A stretch of DNA of 64,000 nucleotides from CAISIP01 sp031396205 (lineage in GTDB: Bacteria > Pseudomonadota > Gammaproteobacteria > Burkholderiales > Burkholderiaceae_C). Position 1 is the stretch's first letter. Each line of letters opens with the position of its first letter. The notes beneath the pieces were generated by a model, which did no database searches, had not been told where the DNA came from, and worked only from the letters and a program-made list of their open reading frames with translations. The position numbers were made by a program, and so were the translations under genes. This document shows, piece after piece, positions 25,701-34,330 of the stretch. The DNA is taken from positions 1 to 64,000 of the forward strand of contig JANNKH010000127.1 in assembly GCA_031396205.1 (NCBI GenBank), in the 5' to 3' direction.

Positions 25701-26801
25701 TCCCGAACGGGCCATTTGCACGCGACTATTGCTGTCGCTGCGTGTGTCGATGTCCAAGGTCGCGGCGAGTGCATCCATCGATGCATCGCTGCGATCGATT
25801 GGCGCCAGGGTCCGCGCCAGCGTGAAATTCCTGAAGTTGCGCTGCATCGACTGCCGGTAGACCGGGTCGTAATGGGTGGTCAGCAGATCCTGCACCACCG
25901 CAGTCAAATCGCCGGCCTGCACCGCCAACTTCCATGCCTGGATCGCCGCCTTGCCGCGGATTTCAACCAGTGCATCGAGGCGGGAGCAAAACGCCGCGGT
26001 GTCGCGCACAAAGAAATCGTACTCCTCCATCAGCAGCGCCACCCGCTGCGGGTCGCTGAGTTCCAGACTCAGGCAGTGGCCACGCTCGCGCATCGCCTCG
26101 ATCAGCGCCAGCGGCACTGCGACATTGCCGACCTTGCGGCTCTCGCTCTCGACAAACACCGGCCGGCAGGGGTCGAACTGGCGCAGCGTATTCCAGACGC
26201 GCGTGTCGAACGCCTTTTGCGACGGTTGTGGCAAACCGGGAATCGCCCCCAGCACCGAACTGCGGTGGTGGGCCAGCGCCTCCAGATCCAGCACCTGCGC
26301 ACCGGCGCGTGCCAGTGACTGCAGCAGGCGCGTCTTGCCCGAGCCGGTGGTTCCACACACCACCTGATAGTCGAACAACGCTGCCAGTCGTTCGGTGTCG
26401 GTGACCAGCGCAGCGCGGAAAGCCTTGTAGCCACCCTGCACCATGCTGACGCGAAAACCGATCTGATCGAGCACCAGCGACAACGCGCCACTGCGTTGAC
26501 CCCCACGCCAGCAATACACCAGCGGTTTCCAGCTCCGGGGCTTGTCCATCGCTCCTCGCTGGATGTGGCTGGCAATATTGCGTGCCGCCATCGCCGCGCC
26601 CATCTTGCGCGCCTCGAAGGCGTTGACCTGCTTGTAGACGGTCCCCACTTCGTGACGCTCGGCGTTATTGAGCGTCGGCCAGTTCGCGGCGCCGGGGAGG
26701 TGGTCCAACGCGTATTCGTCCTCGCTGCGTGCGTCGATGATGGTGTCAAACGCATCGAGTTGTTGCAGCAGTGGGGCTGCGTCCACCGCCATGACGCTCA
26801 T
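25689..26801 (-). CDS. mnmH: tRNA 2-selenouridine synthase MnmH (SelU/YbbB)
   Basis: MnmH replaces sulfur by selenium in the wobble 2-thiouridine of tRNAs for Lys, Glu and Gln, via a geranylated intermediate and selenophosphate. An N-terminal rhodanese domain carries the catalytic Cys97 in VYCWRGGQRSG, the same number as in E. coli. The P-loop GTTGSGKT follows. Its 370 residues match the family. I chose the ATG at 26799-26801 because it overlaps the tesA stop (ATGA). The protein implies a selenophosphate supply (SelD) elsewhere in the genome. Confidence 0.93.
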   Translation of the reverse strand: MSVMAVDAAPLLQQLDAFDTIIDARSEDEYALDHLPGAANWPTLNNAERHEVGTVYKQVNAFEARKMGAAMAARNIASHIQRGAMDKPRSWKPLVYCWRGGQRSGALSLVLDQIGFRVSMVQGGYKAFRAALVTDTERLAALFDYQVVCGTTGSGKTRLLQSLARAGAQVLDLEALAHHRSSVLGAIPGLPQPSQKAFDTRVWNTLRQFDPCRPVFVESESRKVGNVAVPLALIEAMRERGHCLSLELSDPQRVALLMEEYDFFVRDTAAFCSRLDALVEIRGKAAIQAWKLAVQAGDLTAVVQDLLTTHYDPVYRQSMQRNFRNFTLARTLAPIDRSDASMDALAATLDIDTRSDSNSRVQMARSGSAR

Positions 26802-27481
26802 CGCAACTGCCTGCGTAACAGCGGCCACACATTGGCCAGCATGATGGGCTGCGCCTGTGCCGTCGGGTGGATTCGGTCGCTCTGAAATAACCGGGTTGGA
26901 TCGTCGCCGTCGGCGACGCCCTTGAGCAGGAAAGGAACCAGCGACGCGCCCGTGGCGCGCGCCGTCTGTTCGAACAGGCCGGCAAAGCGGGTGGCATAGT
27001 CGCTGCCATAGTTGGGCGGAACCTGCATGCCAATCAGCAAAACCTTGGCTCCCGCCGACTGCGCCTGGCGTGTCATGTGGCTCAGGTTGTCTTGTGTCAT
27101 TTGCAGCGGCAGGCCACGCAACGCGTCATTGCCGCCCAACTCGATGACCACGTGGCTGGGCTTGTACTGGTTCAACAAGGCGGGCAGACGGCTGCGACCA
27201 CCGGACGTCGTGTCGCCGCTGATGCTGGCATTGACTACCCGCGCCGGCACCGACTCCAACCGCAGTTTGTTGTCCAGCAGCGCGACCCAGCCGCTGCCAC
27301 GGCGCAGCCCGTATTCCGCGCTCAGCGAGTCACCCAGGACCACGATCGTGTCGACGGCCGCTTTGCCCTTACCATCGAGGCTGGCCTTGGCCGCGACGGA
27401 AGGCTGTGCCCAGGCACCCCCGTCGTAAAACCCCACAGTGCAGGCCGCGCCTGCCGCCACGATAAAGTGTCGTCGATTCAA
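26798..27481 (-). CDS. tesA: TesA-like multifunctional esterase (GDSL/SGNH family), TTG start
   Basis: This is an SGNH hydrolase with block I VVLGDSLSAEYGL (Ser about 52), block III GGNDALRG and block V with SDRIHP (catalytic Asp/His). The E. coli relative is thioesterase I/lysophospholipase L1, periplasmic. The start TTG at 27479-27481 has AAGGGA 8 nt upstream. The N-terminus NRRHFIVAAGAACTVG has twin arginines before a hydrophobic stretch and ends in AWAQ, so export may be Tat-like rather than Sec. It is divergent from the YbbA ATPase by 15 bp, the same arrangement as in E. coli. Confidence 0.88.
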   Translation of the reverse strand: MNRRHFIVAAGAACTVGFYDGGAWAQPSVAAKASLDGKGKAAVDTIVVLGDSLSAEYGLRRGSGWVALLDNKLRLESVPARVVNASISGDTTSGGRSRLPALLNQYKPSHVVIELGGNDALRGLPLQMTQDNLSHMTRQAQSAGAKVLLIGMQVPPNYGSDYATRFAGLFEQTARATGASLVPFLLKGVADGDDPTRLFQSDRIHPTAQAQPIMLANVWPLLRRQLR

Positions 27482-27496
27482 AACAATAATCCCTTC

Positions 27497-28177
27497 ATGC
27501 CCACTACCAGCGCGGATTCCATTATTGCGGTCCAACATGTATTCAAGTCGGTCACCGATTCGACCGGTACGCTCGACATTTTGCGCGATATCGATTTCTC
27601 GCTGGCAGCAAGGGAAACTGCGGCGATTGTCGGCGCATCGGGTTCGGGCAAAAGCACGCTGTTGTCCATCATTGCAGGATTGGATACACCAACCCGTGGC
27701 ACCGTGCGGCTGGCCGGCCAGGACCTGTTTGCCATCAACGAGGACCAGCGCGCCGCGTTGCGTTCCGACAAGGTCGGATTCGTGTTCCAGAGTTTCCAGC
27801 TGATGGGCAATCTGACGGCGCTGGAGAACGTCATGCTGCCGCTGGAACTCGGTGGCCGGCGCGATGCGCGCAAGGCTGCGGCAGAGATGCTCGCGCGGGT
27901 GGGCCTGTCGGAGCGGCTTGGCCACTATCCGAAAGTGCTCAGCGGAGGCGAGCAGCAGCGGGTGGCGTTGGCACGCGCCTTTGTCGTGCAGCCCGCTGTG
28001 CTGCTGGCAGATGAACCGACCGGCAGCCTGGACTTTGCAACGGGCGAGACCATCATGAAACTGATGTTCGATCTGAACTCCGAATTGGGCACGACCCTGG
28101 TACTGGTCACCCATGACCAGGGCATTGCGCAGCGTTGCACACGGCGTATCACGATCGAGGCCGGACGGATAGCCTAA
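27497..28177 (+). CDS. ybbA: ABC transporter ATP-binding protein, YbbA (LolD/MacB) family
   Basis: This 226-residue ABC ATPase has Walker A GASGSGKST, Q-loop FVFQSFQLM, signature LSGGEQQRVALARA, Walker B VLLADEPTGSLD and the switch His in VTHDQ. Family YbbA is usually encoded beside a FtsX-like permease (YbbP) and divergent from tesA. Here tesA is present but no permease follows; the next gene is rlmB after 214 bp. Either the permease is elsewhere or it was lost. The intergenic 28178-28391 shows no clear gene. Confidence 0.88.
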   Translation: MPTTSADSIIAVQHVFKSVTDSTGTLDILRDIDFSLAARETAAIVGASGSGKSTLLSIIAGLDTPTRGTVRLAGQDLFAINEDQRAALRSDKVGFVFQSFQLMGNLTALENVMLPLELGGRRDARKAAAEMLARVGLSERLGHYPKVLSGGEQQRVALARAFVVQPAVLLADEPTGSLDFATGETIMKLMFDLNSELGTTLVLVTHDQGIAQRCTRRITIEAGRIA

Positions 28178-28391
28178 CCGGTCTTTTAATCGCAACGTCC
28201 AACCGGTCGTTTGGTCCGGCAATAGGCGGTGCGATGTCCATGGTCTTCGTTTCAGTTTTTGCCAGTCTGGATCGACGGCCTCGCCGGGGCCTCGCATGCG
28301 GTGCAGAGGCTAATCCGGGATCAGGCGCCAAGCCGGGCAAGGTCCGACCGCGCTGGTTTGCAGGCCAGGGCAACACCGGATAATCGGGCCT

Positions 28392-29162
28392 ATGTCCAGT
28401 TCCAAGCTTGTTTTCGGCTTTCACGCCACCGGTGTGCGCATGCGCACCGCGCCCCAATCCGTGATCGAGGTGCATTTCGATGCCAGCCGGCGCGACGCGC
28501 GCATGCGCCAGTTCCTGGAGCGCGCCGCCGAGGCGGGTGTGCGCCTGGTCGAGTCGGATGGCCTGCGCTTGTCCAAGCTGTGCGGCACGCATGCCCACCA
28601 GGGCATCGCAGCCCGGGTACAAGCCATTGCAAGAACCCATTCTCTGGACCAGTTGCTCGAGGACCTGGAGGATTCGCAGGCCGCATTGCCAGCCGGGCAG
28701 CGCACGGCGCCGCTGTTGCTGGTGCTCGATGGCGTGACCGATCCGCACAATCTGGGCGCCTGTTTGCGTGTGGCCGATGGCGCGGGCGCGCATGCGGTCA
28801 TTGCGCCCAAGGACCATGCCGCCGGTATCAATGCCACCGTAGCCAAGGTCGCCAGTGGCGCAGCCGACACCGTTCCCTATTTCATGGTGACGAACCTGGC
28901 GCGGACGTTGGGCGAACTCAAGGAGCGGTCGATCTGGGTCATCGGCACGAGCGATACCGCACCCAAATCGCTTTACCAGGCCAATCTGCGCCAGAGCGTG
29001 GCTCTCGTGCTGGGTGCCGAGGGAGCCGGAATGCGCCAGCTGACCAGCAAGACTTGCGACGAATGCGTGCAGATACCGATGCGCGGCGCTGTCGAGAGCC
29101 TCAATGTATCGGTTGCCAGTGGCGTTTGCCTGTACGAAGCACTGCGCCAGCGCGGCGTCTGA
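28392..29162 (+). CDS. rlmB: 23S rRNA (guanosine-2'-O-)-methyltransferase RlmB
   Basis: This SPOUT-class methyltransferase modifies the 2'-O of G2251 in the peptidyl-transferase loop. Its SpoU motifs are LDGVTDPHNLGACLRVADG (motif 1), LVLGAEGAGMRQLT (motif 2) and IPMRGAVESLNVSVASGVCLYE (motif 3), spread over residues about 118-250. The N-terminal substrate-binding domain (VFGFHATGVRMR) is present. Its 256 residues fit. It stands alone, convergent with the chromate transporter genes. Confidence 0.95.
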   Translation: MSSSKLVFGFHATGVRMRTAPQSVIEVHFDASRRDARMRQFLERAAEAGVRLVESDGLRLSKLCGTHAHQGIAARVQAIARTHSLDQLLEDLEDSQAALPAGQRTAPLLLVLDGVTDPHNLGACLRVADGAGAHAVIAPKDHAAGINATVAKVASGAADTVPYFMVTNLARTLGELKERSIWVIGTSDTAPKSLYQANLRQSVALVLGAEGAGMRQLTSKTCDECVQIPMRGAVESLNVSVASGVCLYEALRQRGV

Positions 29163-29249
29163 GGTTGTTGGGCGCAGTCCCAAACGAGAAAAACTGCCGG
29201 TCGACACGGCCCGCTGCATCGCGGGTCGGGTTGGCACCCGCGGCGCACG

Positions 29250-29822
29250 CTACACCCACCCCAAGCCCCCGAGCACCGCGCCGGTACCAAGCAACCACAA
29301 CAGGTGGATCCGGGTCTTCCACACCAGCAACGTGCTGGCCAGCGTCAGCAGCCACAACGCCCACGCATGGGGTTGCTGGTCAAGCGCCGCGGCCAGCAAC
29401 CAGGATGTTGCCAGCAACAAGGCGATGACGATCGGCGCCATGGCCATCTTGAAGGCGCGCACCGAGCGCCGGTTGCGGTTGCGGTGGCTCCATCGGCTGG
29501 CGGAGTAAGTCAGCACAGTGCTGGGCAACAACACGCCGACCAGGGCGATCAGCATGCCCAGCATCGCCAGCACGACGCTGCCATTGTTGAGCCCGATGTT
29601 CCAGCCCAGCAGCGCAATGAACAGAACGTTGGGTCCGGGCGCGGCCTGAGCAAGCGCGATGCTCGACGCAAACTGTGGATCGGTCAGCCACTGGCGCTGG
29701 TCAACCAGATAGCGGTGCATCTCCGGCGCCAGCATGATGGCGCCACCTACCGCCAACAGCGACAACGACAGAAAATGGCTGAACAGCGCGAGCCAGTCGG
29801 ACCACACGAATGACAGGTTCAC
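29250..29822 (-). CDS. chrA: Chromate transporter, short-chain CHR subunit 2
   Basis: This 190-residue membrane protein contains one CHR domain (FLSLSLLAVGGAIMLAPEM, QAAPGPNVLFIALLGW). Short CHR proteins work as heteromeric pairs that together equal the long ChrA exporter. The GTG at 29820-29822 has AAGG 7 nt upstream; a GTG at 29838-29840 is an alternative. The start lies about 10 nt after the stop of the first CHR gene. Substrate is inferred; CHR proteins export chromate and possibly other oxyanions. Confidence 0.85.
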   Translation of the reverse strand: MNLSFVWSDWLALFSHFLSLSLLAVGGAIMLAPEMHRYLVDQRQWLTDPQFASSIALAQAAPGPNVLFIALLGWNIGLNNGSVVLAMLGMLIALVGVLLPSTVLTYSASRWSHRNRNRRSVRAFKMAMAPIVIALLLATSWLLAAALDQQPHAWALWLLTLASTLLVWKTRIHLLWLLGTGAVLGGLGWV

Positions 29823-29832
29823 CGCGATGCCT

Positions 29833-30417
29833 TCATGCACGCCCCAATCGGTACCAGGCCCAGGCACCGGCCGGCATCCCCAATCCGAGCAGCACCCAGA
29901 CCAGCGGAATACGCAGATGGGCAACCGCCAGAAAACTGGCGATCGCAATGACCAGGCAAGCCGGCCCGCCCATGGCGTTGCTACGCAAAGCCGGAATCAT
30001 TTTGAGTCCGGTCGCGGCGAACAAGCCCGCGGCGACTGCCGCCAGGCCGCGCAGAGCACCCTGCGCGCCTGGATGATCGGCAATGCCCGCAAAAATCGCC
30101 GCCAGCACCAGCAGGATCAGCAACGGGAAGGTCAGGATGCCGGCCAATGCCACCAACGCGCCAGGCAAGCCGAAATGTCGCCCGCCAATCATCAGCGACA
30201 AGTTCACCACATTGGGTCCCGGCAGGATCTGCGCCACGGACCAGTCCTCGAGAAACTCCTCCGGCGTCAGCCAGCGCTTCTTTTCCACCAGCTCGCGTTG
30301 AACGACGACCAGGACGCCGCCGAAACCTTGCAGCGCCAGAAAGCTGAGCGACCAGAACAGGTCGGCCAGCGACTGCGGATGCCGACTGCTCGCAATGGGG
30401 GGTATTGGGTCCGGCAT
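29833..30417 (-). CDS. chrA: Chromate transporter, short-chain CHR subunit 1
   Basis: This 194-residue protein with one CHR domain carries the classic motif FGGVLVVVQRELVEKKRWL followed by AQILPGPNVVNLS. It has about five hydrophobic segments. It is the upstream half of a split chromate transporter; the second half follows immediately. The ATG lies 7 nt after the EamA stop, so it is probably the third gene of a MarR-GNAT/EamA/CHR/CHR operon. Confidence 0.87.
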   Translation of the reverse strand: MPDPIPPIASSRHPQSLADLFWSLSFLALQGFGGVLVVVQRELVEKKRWLTPEEFLEDWSVAQILPGPNVVNLSLMIGGRHFGLPGALVALAGILTFPLLILLVLAAIFAGIADHPGAQGALRGLAAVAAGLFAATGLKMIPALRSNAMGGPACLVIAIASFLAVAHLRIPLVWVLLGLGMPAGAWAWYRLGRA

Positions 30418-30424
30418 CGCGCGA

Positions 30425-31342
30425 TTATCGGCGGCGTCCCGCCTTCGGCGAGCGGGTGGCCAGCCAAAGCCCGGCCGCGATCAGCACCACGGCGATGGCG
30501 ATCCAGCGGTCCAGCGGTTCATGCAGCAGCCAATGGCCAAGAGCGGCGGCCGTCAGTGGATTGAGCGCCAGGAAAACCGTGACCCGGGTGGCGGACTCAT
30601 GGCGCAGTGCGTACAGCCACCACCAATAACCAACCGCGCTCGACAGGCCGATGAACACCACCACGGCCCAGGCTGCCGGGCTGATCGCCGCCAATGCGGT
30701 GGTCCAGGATTCGGACATCGCCGCGATGGCCAGGAACAACACCGAGGCCAGCATTGCAAAGGCCGACACCTGCAACACTGGATAGCGCTGCAGGTAGGGG
30801 CGGTACAGCACGCTGCACACCGCGCCGATCGCGGCGCTGGCCAGCACCGCCAGTTCGCCGGTCCAGCTGCCGGCATGCCCTGAAGCCATCTTGGGTGACA
30901 ACGCCACCATGACACCGGCCACTGCAAGCACCACGCCGGCGAGCAGCCCTGCACGCAAGCGCTCCTGGCCCAGCGCAGACGACAACAACAGCGTCATCAA
31001 CGGGAACAGGCTGAAGATCATGGCCGCACGGGCGGCGTCGACGGTTTGCAGGCCATAGTTCAGGGCGGCGATCAGTAGGCCGAACTGGCCGATTCCCAGC
31101 AATCCCATGACACACCAGTCGCGAACGACGATGCCAGTGTGCGCCGCTTGCGCCTGGCGCGCTCGCCTGGTCTGCCGGCGCGCAAGCGCGATGGCTACCG
31201 GGACCAGACACGCAGCGCCTATCGCGTAGCGCAAAAGCGCCAGCGTCAAAGGCGCGATCTCGCCTACAACGAAGCGCGACGCCACGGTCGCCGCGCCGAC
31301 CTGCACCCCGGTTGCCGCCGCTGCGATCAGGGCCAGATTCAC
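30425..31342 (-). CDS. EamA/DMT-family exporter (GTG start)
   Basis: This 305-residue drug/metabolite transporter has ten predicted helices in two EamA repeats (for example ATVASRFVVGEIAPLTLALL and SSAVGYWWWLYALRHESA). It starts at a GTG that overlaps the stop of the MarR-GNAT gene (GTGA), so the two are translationally coupled. The family exports amino acids and small metabolites; the substrate cannot be inferred. The coupling suggests that the MarR-type regulator controls it. Confidence 0.87.
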   Translation of the reverse strand: MNLALIAAAATGVQVGAATVASRFVVGEIAPLTLALLRYAIGAACLVPVAIALARRQTRRARQAQAAHTGIVVRDWCVMGLLGIGQFGLLIAALNYGLQTVDAARAAMIFSLFPLMTLLLSSALGQERLRAGLLAGVVLAVAGVMVALSPKMASGHAGSWTGELAVLASAAIGAVCSVLYRPYLQRYPVLQVSAFAMLASVLFLAIAAMSESWTTALAAISPAAWAVVVFIGLSSAVGYWWWLYALRHESATRVTVFLALNPLTAAALGHWLLHEPLDRWIAIAVVLIAAGLWLATRSPKAGRRR

Positions 31343-32292
31343 AGACGCAGTTCCCAGGTCTCACCGACCAGGTCCTGTCCAAAGCCACGGTAGGACGCGC
31401 TCGTGTGCAGCACAAAGCCGCGCGCCGCATAGATCGCACGCGCGGCGGCCAGGCAGCTGTTGGTCCACAGCAGCATTTTTCGGTAGTCCATGGCTCGGGC
31501 AAACGCGATGCAGGCGTCGGTCAGGCGCTCACCCAGGCCCATACCCCGTGCCTGGGGCAGCATGAGCAGCAGGCGCAGCTGGGCCACGGTTTGCGACTTG
31601 CGCACGACGAATGCACAACCCAACCGTTCATCGCCCTGATGCGCGATCCAGCCCTGCGATCGCCCGCTTCGGTGCTGCCCGACATAGTCGGCTACAACCT
31701 GTGCCACCAACGCCTCGAACGCCTGGTCGAAGCCATATTCCCGTGCATAAATGGTCCCGTGCTGTTCCACCACCCAACCCAGGTCGCCAGGTTGCAGTTC
31801 GCGCAGCGCCACCGCGGGTATTGGCGCCGGCGTGGACGGCTGCAGCAGCCCGTGGACCATCGACAGACCGGCCACCAGTTGCGTTCGTTGCGCGGTGGAC
31901 AGTGGTGCAAGTGCGGCAACGGCCTGTTCTATTGATTTCTCCTGGAGCGGCAGGAAGGCCAGCATTCCGGCTTCGGTCAGGTGCAGTCGATAGTGCCTGC
32001 CGTCTTGCCGGCAGCGACTGCGCGCAATCCAGTCGCGCGACTCGAACCGCCGCAGAATCCGGCTCAGGTAGCCCGCGTCCAGGCCCAGCAGGGCGCCAAT
32101 CTGCGCGGCGTGCTGACCCGGGCCTTGTGCTGAAGTGCCATGCGCTAGTTCGTACAGCACGCGGACCTCGGTCAGCGTCAGGTCGCTGTCGAGGTAAGGC
32201 GCCAGGATGCCCAGGCGCTGGGTGTAGAAACGATTGAATCGGCGCAACGCGTCGACCTGATCGGCATCGACCGACGCCAGAGAGGTATCCAT
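31339..32292 (-). CDS. MarR-type regulator fused to GNAT acetyltransferase
   Basis: The N-terminal half is a MarR winged helix (LTLTEVRVLYELAHG, LLGLDAGYLSRILRRFESRDWI, beta-wing RQDGRHYRLHLTEAG). The C-terminal half is a GNAT domain (LRELQPGDLGWVV; acetyl-CoA loop PQARGMGLGERL; ARAIYAARGFVLH). Such bifunctional fusions are known but mostly uncharacterised. I start at the ATG at 32290-32292, which leaves a palindrome-rich segment at 32315-32336 as leader/operator; an in-frame ATG at 32338-32340 would add 16 residues. It is the first gene of a probable four-gene operon with EamA and two CHR genes. Confidence 0.88.
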   Translation of the reverse strand: MDTSLASVDADQVDALRRFNRFYTQRLGILAPYLDSDLTLTEVRVLYELAHGTSAQGPGQHAAQIGALLGLDAGYLSRILRRFESRDWIARSRCRQDGRHYRLHLTEAGMLAFLPLQEKSIEQAVAALAPLSTAQRTQLVAGLSMVHGLLQPSTPAPIPAVALRELQPGDLGWVVEQHGTIYAREYGFDQAFEALVAQVVADYVGQHRSGRSQGWIAHQGDERLGCAFVVRKSQTVAQLRLLLMLPQARGMGLGERLTDACIAFARAMDYRKMLLWTNSCLAAARAIYAARGFVLHTSASYRGFGQDLVGETWELRL

Positions 32293-32314
32293 GCCACCAT
32301 CTTGGGCTAATTGA

Positions 32315-32336
32315 TTGACGGAGTCAACTAGTTGAC
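32315..32336 (-). promoter_or_regulatory. Candidate MarR-type operator
   Basis: The segment contains a perfect 14-bp palindrome, GTCAACTAGTTGAC, at 32323-32336. Overlapping it is a second inverted repeat TTGAC-gga-GTCAA at 32315-32327. Three half-sites of the same GTCAA/TTGAC word within 22 bp, 23-44 bp upstream of the MarR-GNAT start, fit autoregulation by that protein. It overlaps the last codons of the upstream HD-GYP gene. Confidence 0.5.
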
Positions 32337-33703
32337 GCATCAGCTGCTACAACCGAGTCAACCGCAATGCGACTGGGCTCAGCACCGGCTGATACTTCTG
32401 GCAAAGGGCCTGCCAACGAAGCCACCAATGCATCGATGCGGTCGAGCCATTGCTGCAATGGCGCCGGATAGTCCGCTTCGGCTAGGTTGCGCCAGCGCCT
32501 GCGGGCTTCGCGACCCAGTGTGCGAATCTGCCAGCTGGCTTCACGCGCCAGCAGGGTCAGTTCCGTGCGAACGGCCTCGTCCTGCAACGCGTCTCCCAGC
32601 AGGGCCAACTGGTCGGGCACGGCGCCCACGCCCGCCAAGGCCCGACGCAGCTTGGCGCCATGGTCGACGACCATGGCCATGGCGTCGCGTCGGGCCGGCG
32701 TCAGCTCGGAGGTGGATTCCAGGTCCAGTGGCAGTTGAGACAGGATCGCATCGATCTCACTGAGCGGAGCAACTGCATCGTCCAGCACAACCACCGCGGC
32801 GCTCAGCACATCGAGCTGCGGCTGCACCAGGGTTAGCAACTGCGTCGACATCGCGGAATCATAGCGATGGGTATTGAGGCGCAACAATACCGACAACTGC
32901 ATTTCAGGCGCACTGCGCCCGGGGGCAAACATCGCCGACACTACCTGCGCCAGCGCGATCACCCGTCCAAGCGCGCTGATGATGTCACCGTTCAGGTTGC
33001 GGGGATAGCCCGAACCGTCCAGGTATTCCTGGTGCTCGGACACCGCCCGGACAACCTCGCGCGGATACTGGTGATGGCGTTCGACCAGGGTGGTGGACAG
33101 CAGCGGGTGCGAATACAGCTGGCGGCGCTGCTCCCGGTTGAGATGGTGTGCAGGTTGCAGCAACACCGGGTCGACATGCAGCATGCCGATGTCGTGCAGC
33201 AGGCCCGCCGACGCGGCCATGCCAAGATCGAACCGCGACATCAGCGGCGGCTTGTTGACCAGCCAGATCGACACCAGTGCGGTGCGCAGCAAATGCATAT
33301 AGATCTCGGGCCGTACATCGCGTGCAACCGTCAACTGAAATGCCATCGCGTCGGGCAGCGGAACCGTCTCTATCACATTGAGAAGCAGCTTTCGGACCAA
33401 CGGATCAGCCGCCATCCGGCCAAAGAACGGCACATCGTCCATGATCGAAGCCGCGCTGCGCCGGAGCGACTCGCCCGAGACGGCGTCGCTGGTGATCAGG
33501 GACTCCTCCAGTGGCGCCGCCAGCTTGTGCTGCATCAGCCGGTCGTACAGGCCCAGGTTGATCGCCACGCCCTTGTCGACAATCTTCACGCCTTGCTTGT
33601 TGAAGATCGCATGCACGGCCACCACGTCCTGGTGCTCGCCCATCTGAGCGACAGCCTGCGTGAAGTGCTTCTGGTCTTGGGTCGATTCGGTCTTGGCGGT
33701 CAT
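32324..33703 (-). CDS. HD-GYP domain protein, probable cyclic di-GMP phosphodiesterase
   Basis: This 459-residue protein has a central HD-GYP domain. The metal-binding HD is in GLLHDIGML, and the GYP signature is EHQEYLDGSGYPRNL. An N-terminal region of about 140 residues shows no recognisable sensor domain, and the C-terminal 150 residues are helical with no match I know. HD-GYP enzymes hydrolyse cyclic di-GMP to pGpG or GMP. There is no transmembrane segment, so it is cytoplasmic. The start ATG at 33701-33703 lacks a clear ribosome-binding site. Confidence 0.87.
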   Translation of the reverse strand: MTAKTESTQDQKHFTQAVAQMGEHQDVVAVHAIFNKQGVKIVDKGVAINLGLYDRLMQHKLAAPLEESLITSDAVSGESLRRSAASIMDDVPFFGRMAADPLVRKLLLNVIETVPLPDAMAFQLTVARDVRPEIYMHLLRTALVSIWLVNKPPLMSRFDLGMAASAGLLHDIGMLHVDPVLLQPAHHLNREQRRQLYSHPLLSTTLVERHHQYPREVVRAVSEHQEYLDGSGYPRNLNGDIISALGRVIALAQVVSAMFAPGRSAPEMQLSVLLRLNTHRYDSAMSTQLLTLVQPQLDVLSAAVVVLDDAVAPLSEIDAILSQLPLDLESTSELTPARRDAMAMVVDHGAKLRRALAGVGAVPDQLALLGDALQDEAVRTELTLLAREASWQIRTLGREARRRWRNLAEADYPAPLQQWLDRIDALVASLAGPLPEVSAGAEPSRIAVDSVVAADASTS

Positions 33704-33790
33704 GGCGGTCGGGCTCTGTGCGAGTCGCAGCGCGAAGCATACCCCAGCAACCATCCGATCCACCGCCCGCGTCCTCTATGATGTTGACCG

Positions 33791-34318
33791 ATGGCAGCCC
33801 CCTCCGACCCGCGCATGTCCCCGTCCAGTGATACCACGCGCATTGACAGCCGCGCCCTGCGCGTGGCGCTGGGCCAGTTCGCCACCGGTGTCACCGTCAT
33901 CACGACCCGCGGCCCGAATGGCAGCTTCATCGGGCTGACTGCCAATTCGTTTGGCGCGTTGTCGCTCGAGCCGCCGCTGATCAGCTGGGCGCTGCGCCTG
34001 GGATCGACCAGTCTGCCGGTATTCCAGGCCAACGAACGCTTCGTGGTGAATGTACTGACCGAGGCCCAGGTCGAGACCTCGCGGCTGTTTGCGTCGCCTG
34101 CGCCAGACAAATTCGCCCAGGTGGCACACGCCGAGAATCAGGATGGCATGCCCTATTTGCATGGCGCGGCGGCCTGGTTCGAGTGTCGCCGGGTGTCGCA
34201 CCAGAGCGCTGGCGACCACTGTCTGTTCATTGCCCAGGTCGAGCGCTACACCCATGCAGAAACCGCGCCGCTGCTGTTCCACGCAGGAGGATACTTCACG
34301 CTGGGTTCGCGATTGTGA
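33791..34318 (+). CDS. Flavin reductase-like (FMN-binding split barrel) protein
   Basis: This 175-residue protein of the flavin reductase/HpaC family has FATGVTVITTRGPNGSFIGLTANSFGALSLEPPLISW near residues 29-66 and a C-terminal HAGGYFTLG. Such proteins supply reduced FMN/FAD to two-component monooxygenases. It is the first gene of a five-gene plus-strand cluster; a GAGGAAA overlapping its stop drives the NicX-like gene 12 nt downstream. An in-frame ATG at 33815 is an alternative start. Its oxygenase partner may be the acyl-CoA-dehydrogenase-fold protein at 36.2 kb, which is inference. Confidence 0.85.
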   Translation: MAAPSDPRMSPSSDTTRIDSRALRVALGQFATGVTVITTRGPNGSFIGLTANSFGALSLEPPLISWALRLGSTSLPVFQANERFVVNVLTEAQVETSRLFASPAPDKFAQVAHAENQDGMPYLHGAAAWFECRRVSHQSAGDHCLFIAQVERYTHAETAPLLFHAGGYFTLGSRL

Positions 34319-34330
34319 GGAAATAGGCCG

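Noticed and set aside
28178..28391. Gap between ybbA and rlmB as a place for the missing permease or an RNA gene
   Set aside because: Too short for a permease; no tRNA-like cloverleaf or strong hairpin with a T-run was found by eye. Only a short AACCGGTC repeat was seen.
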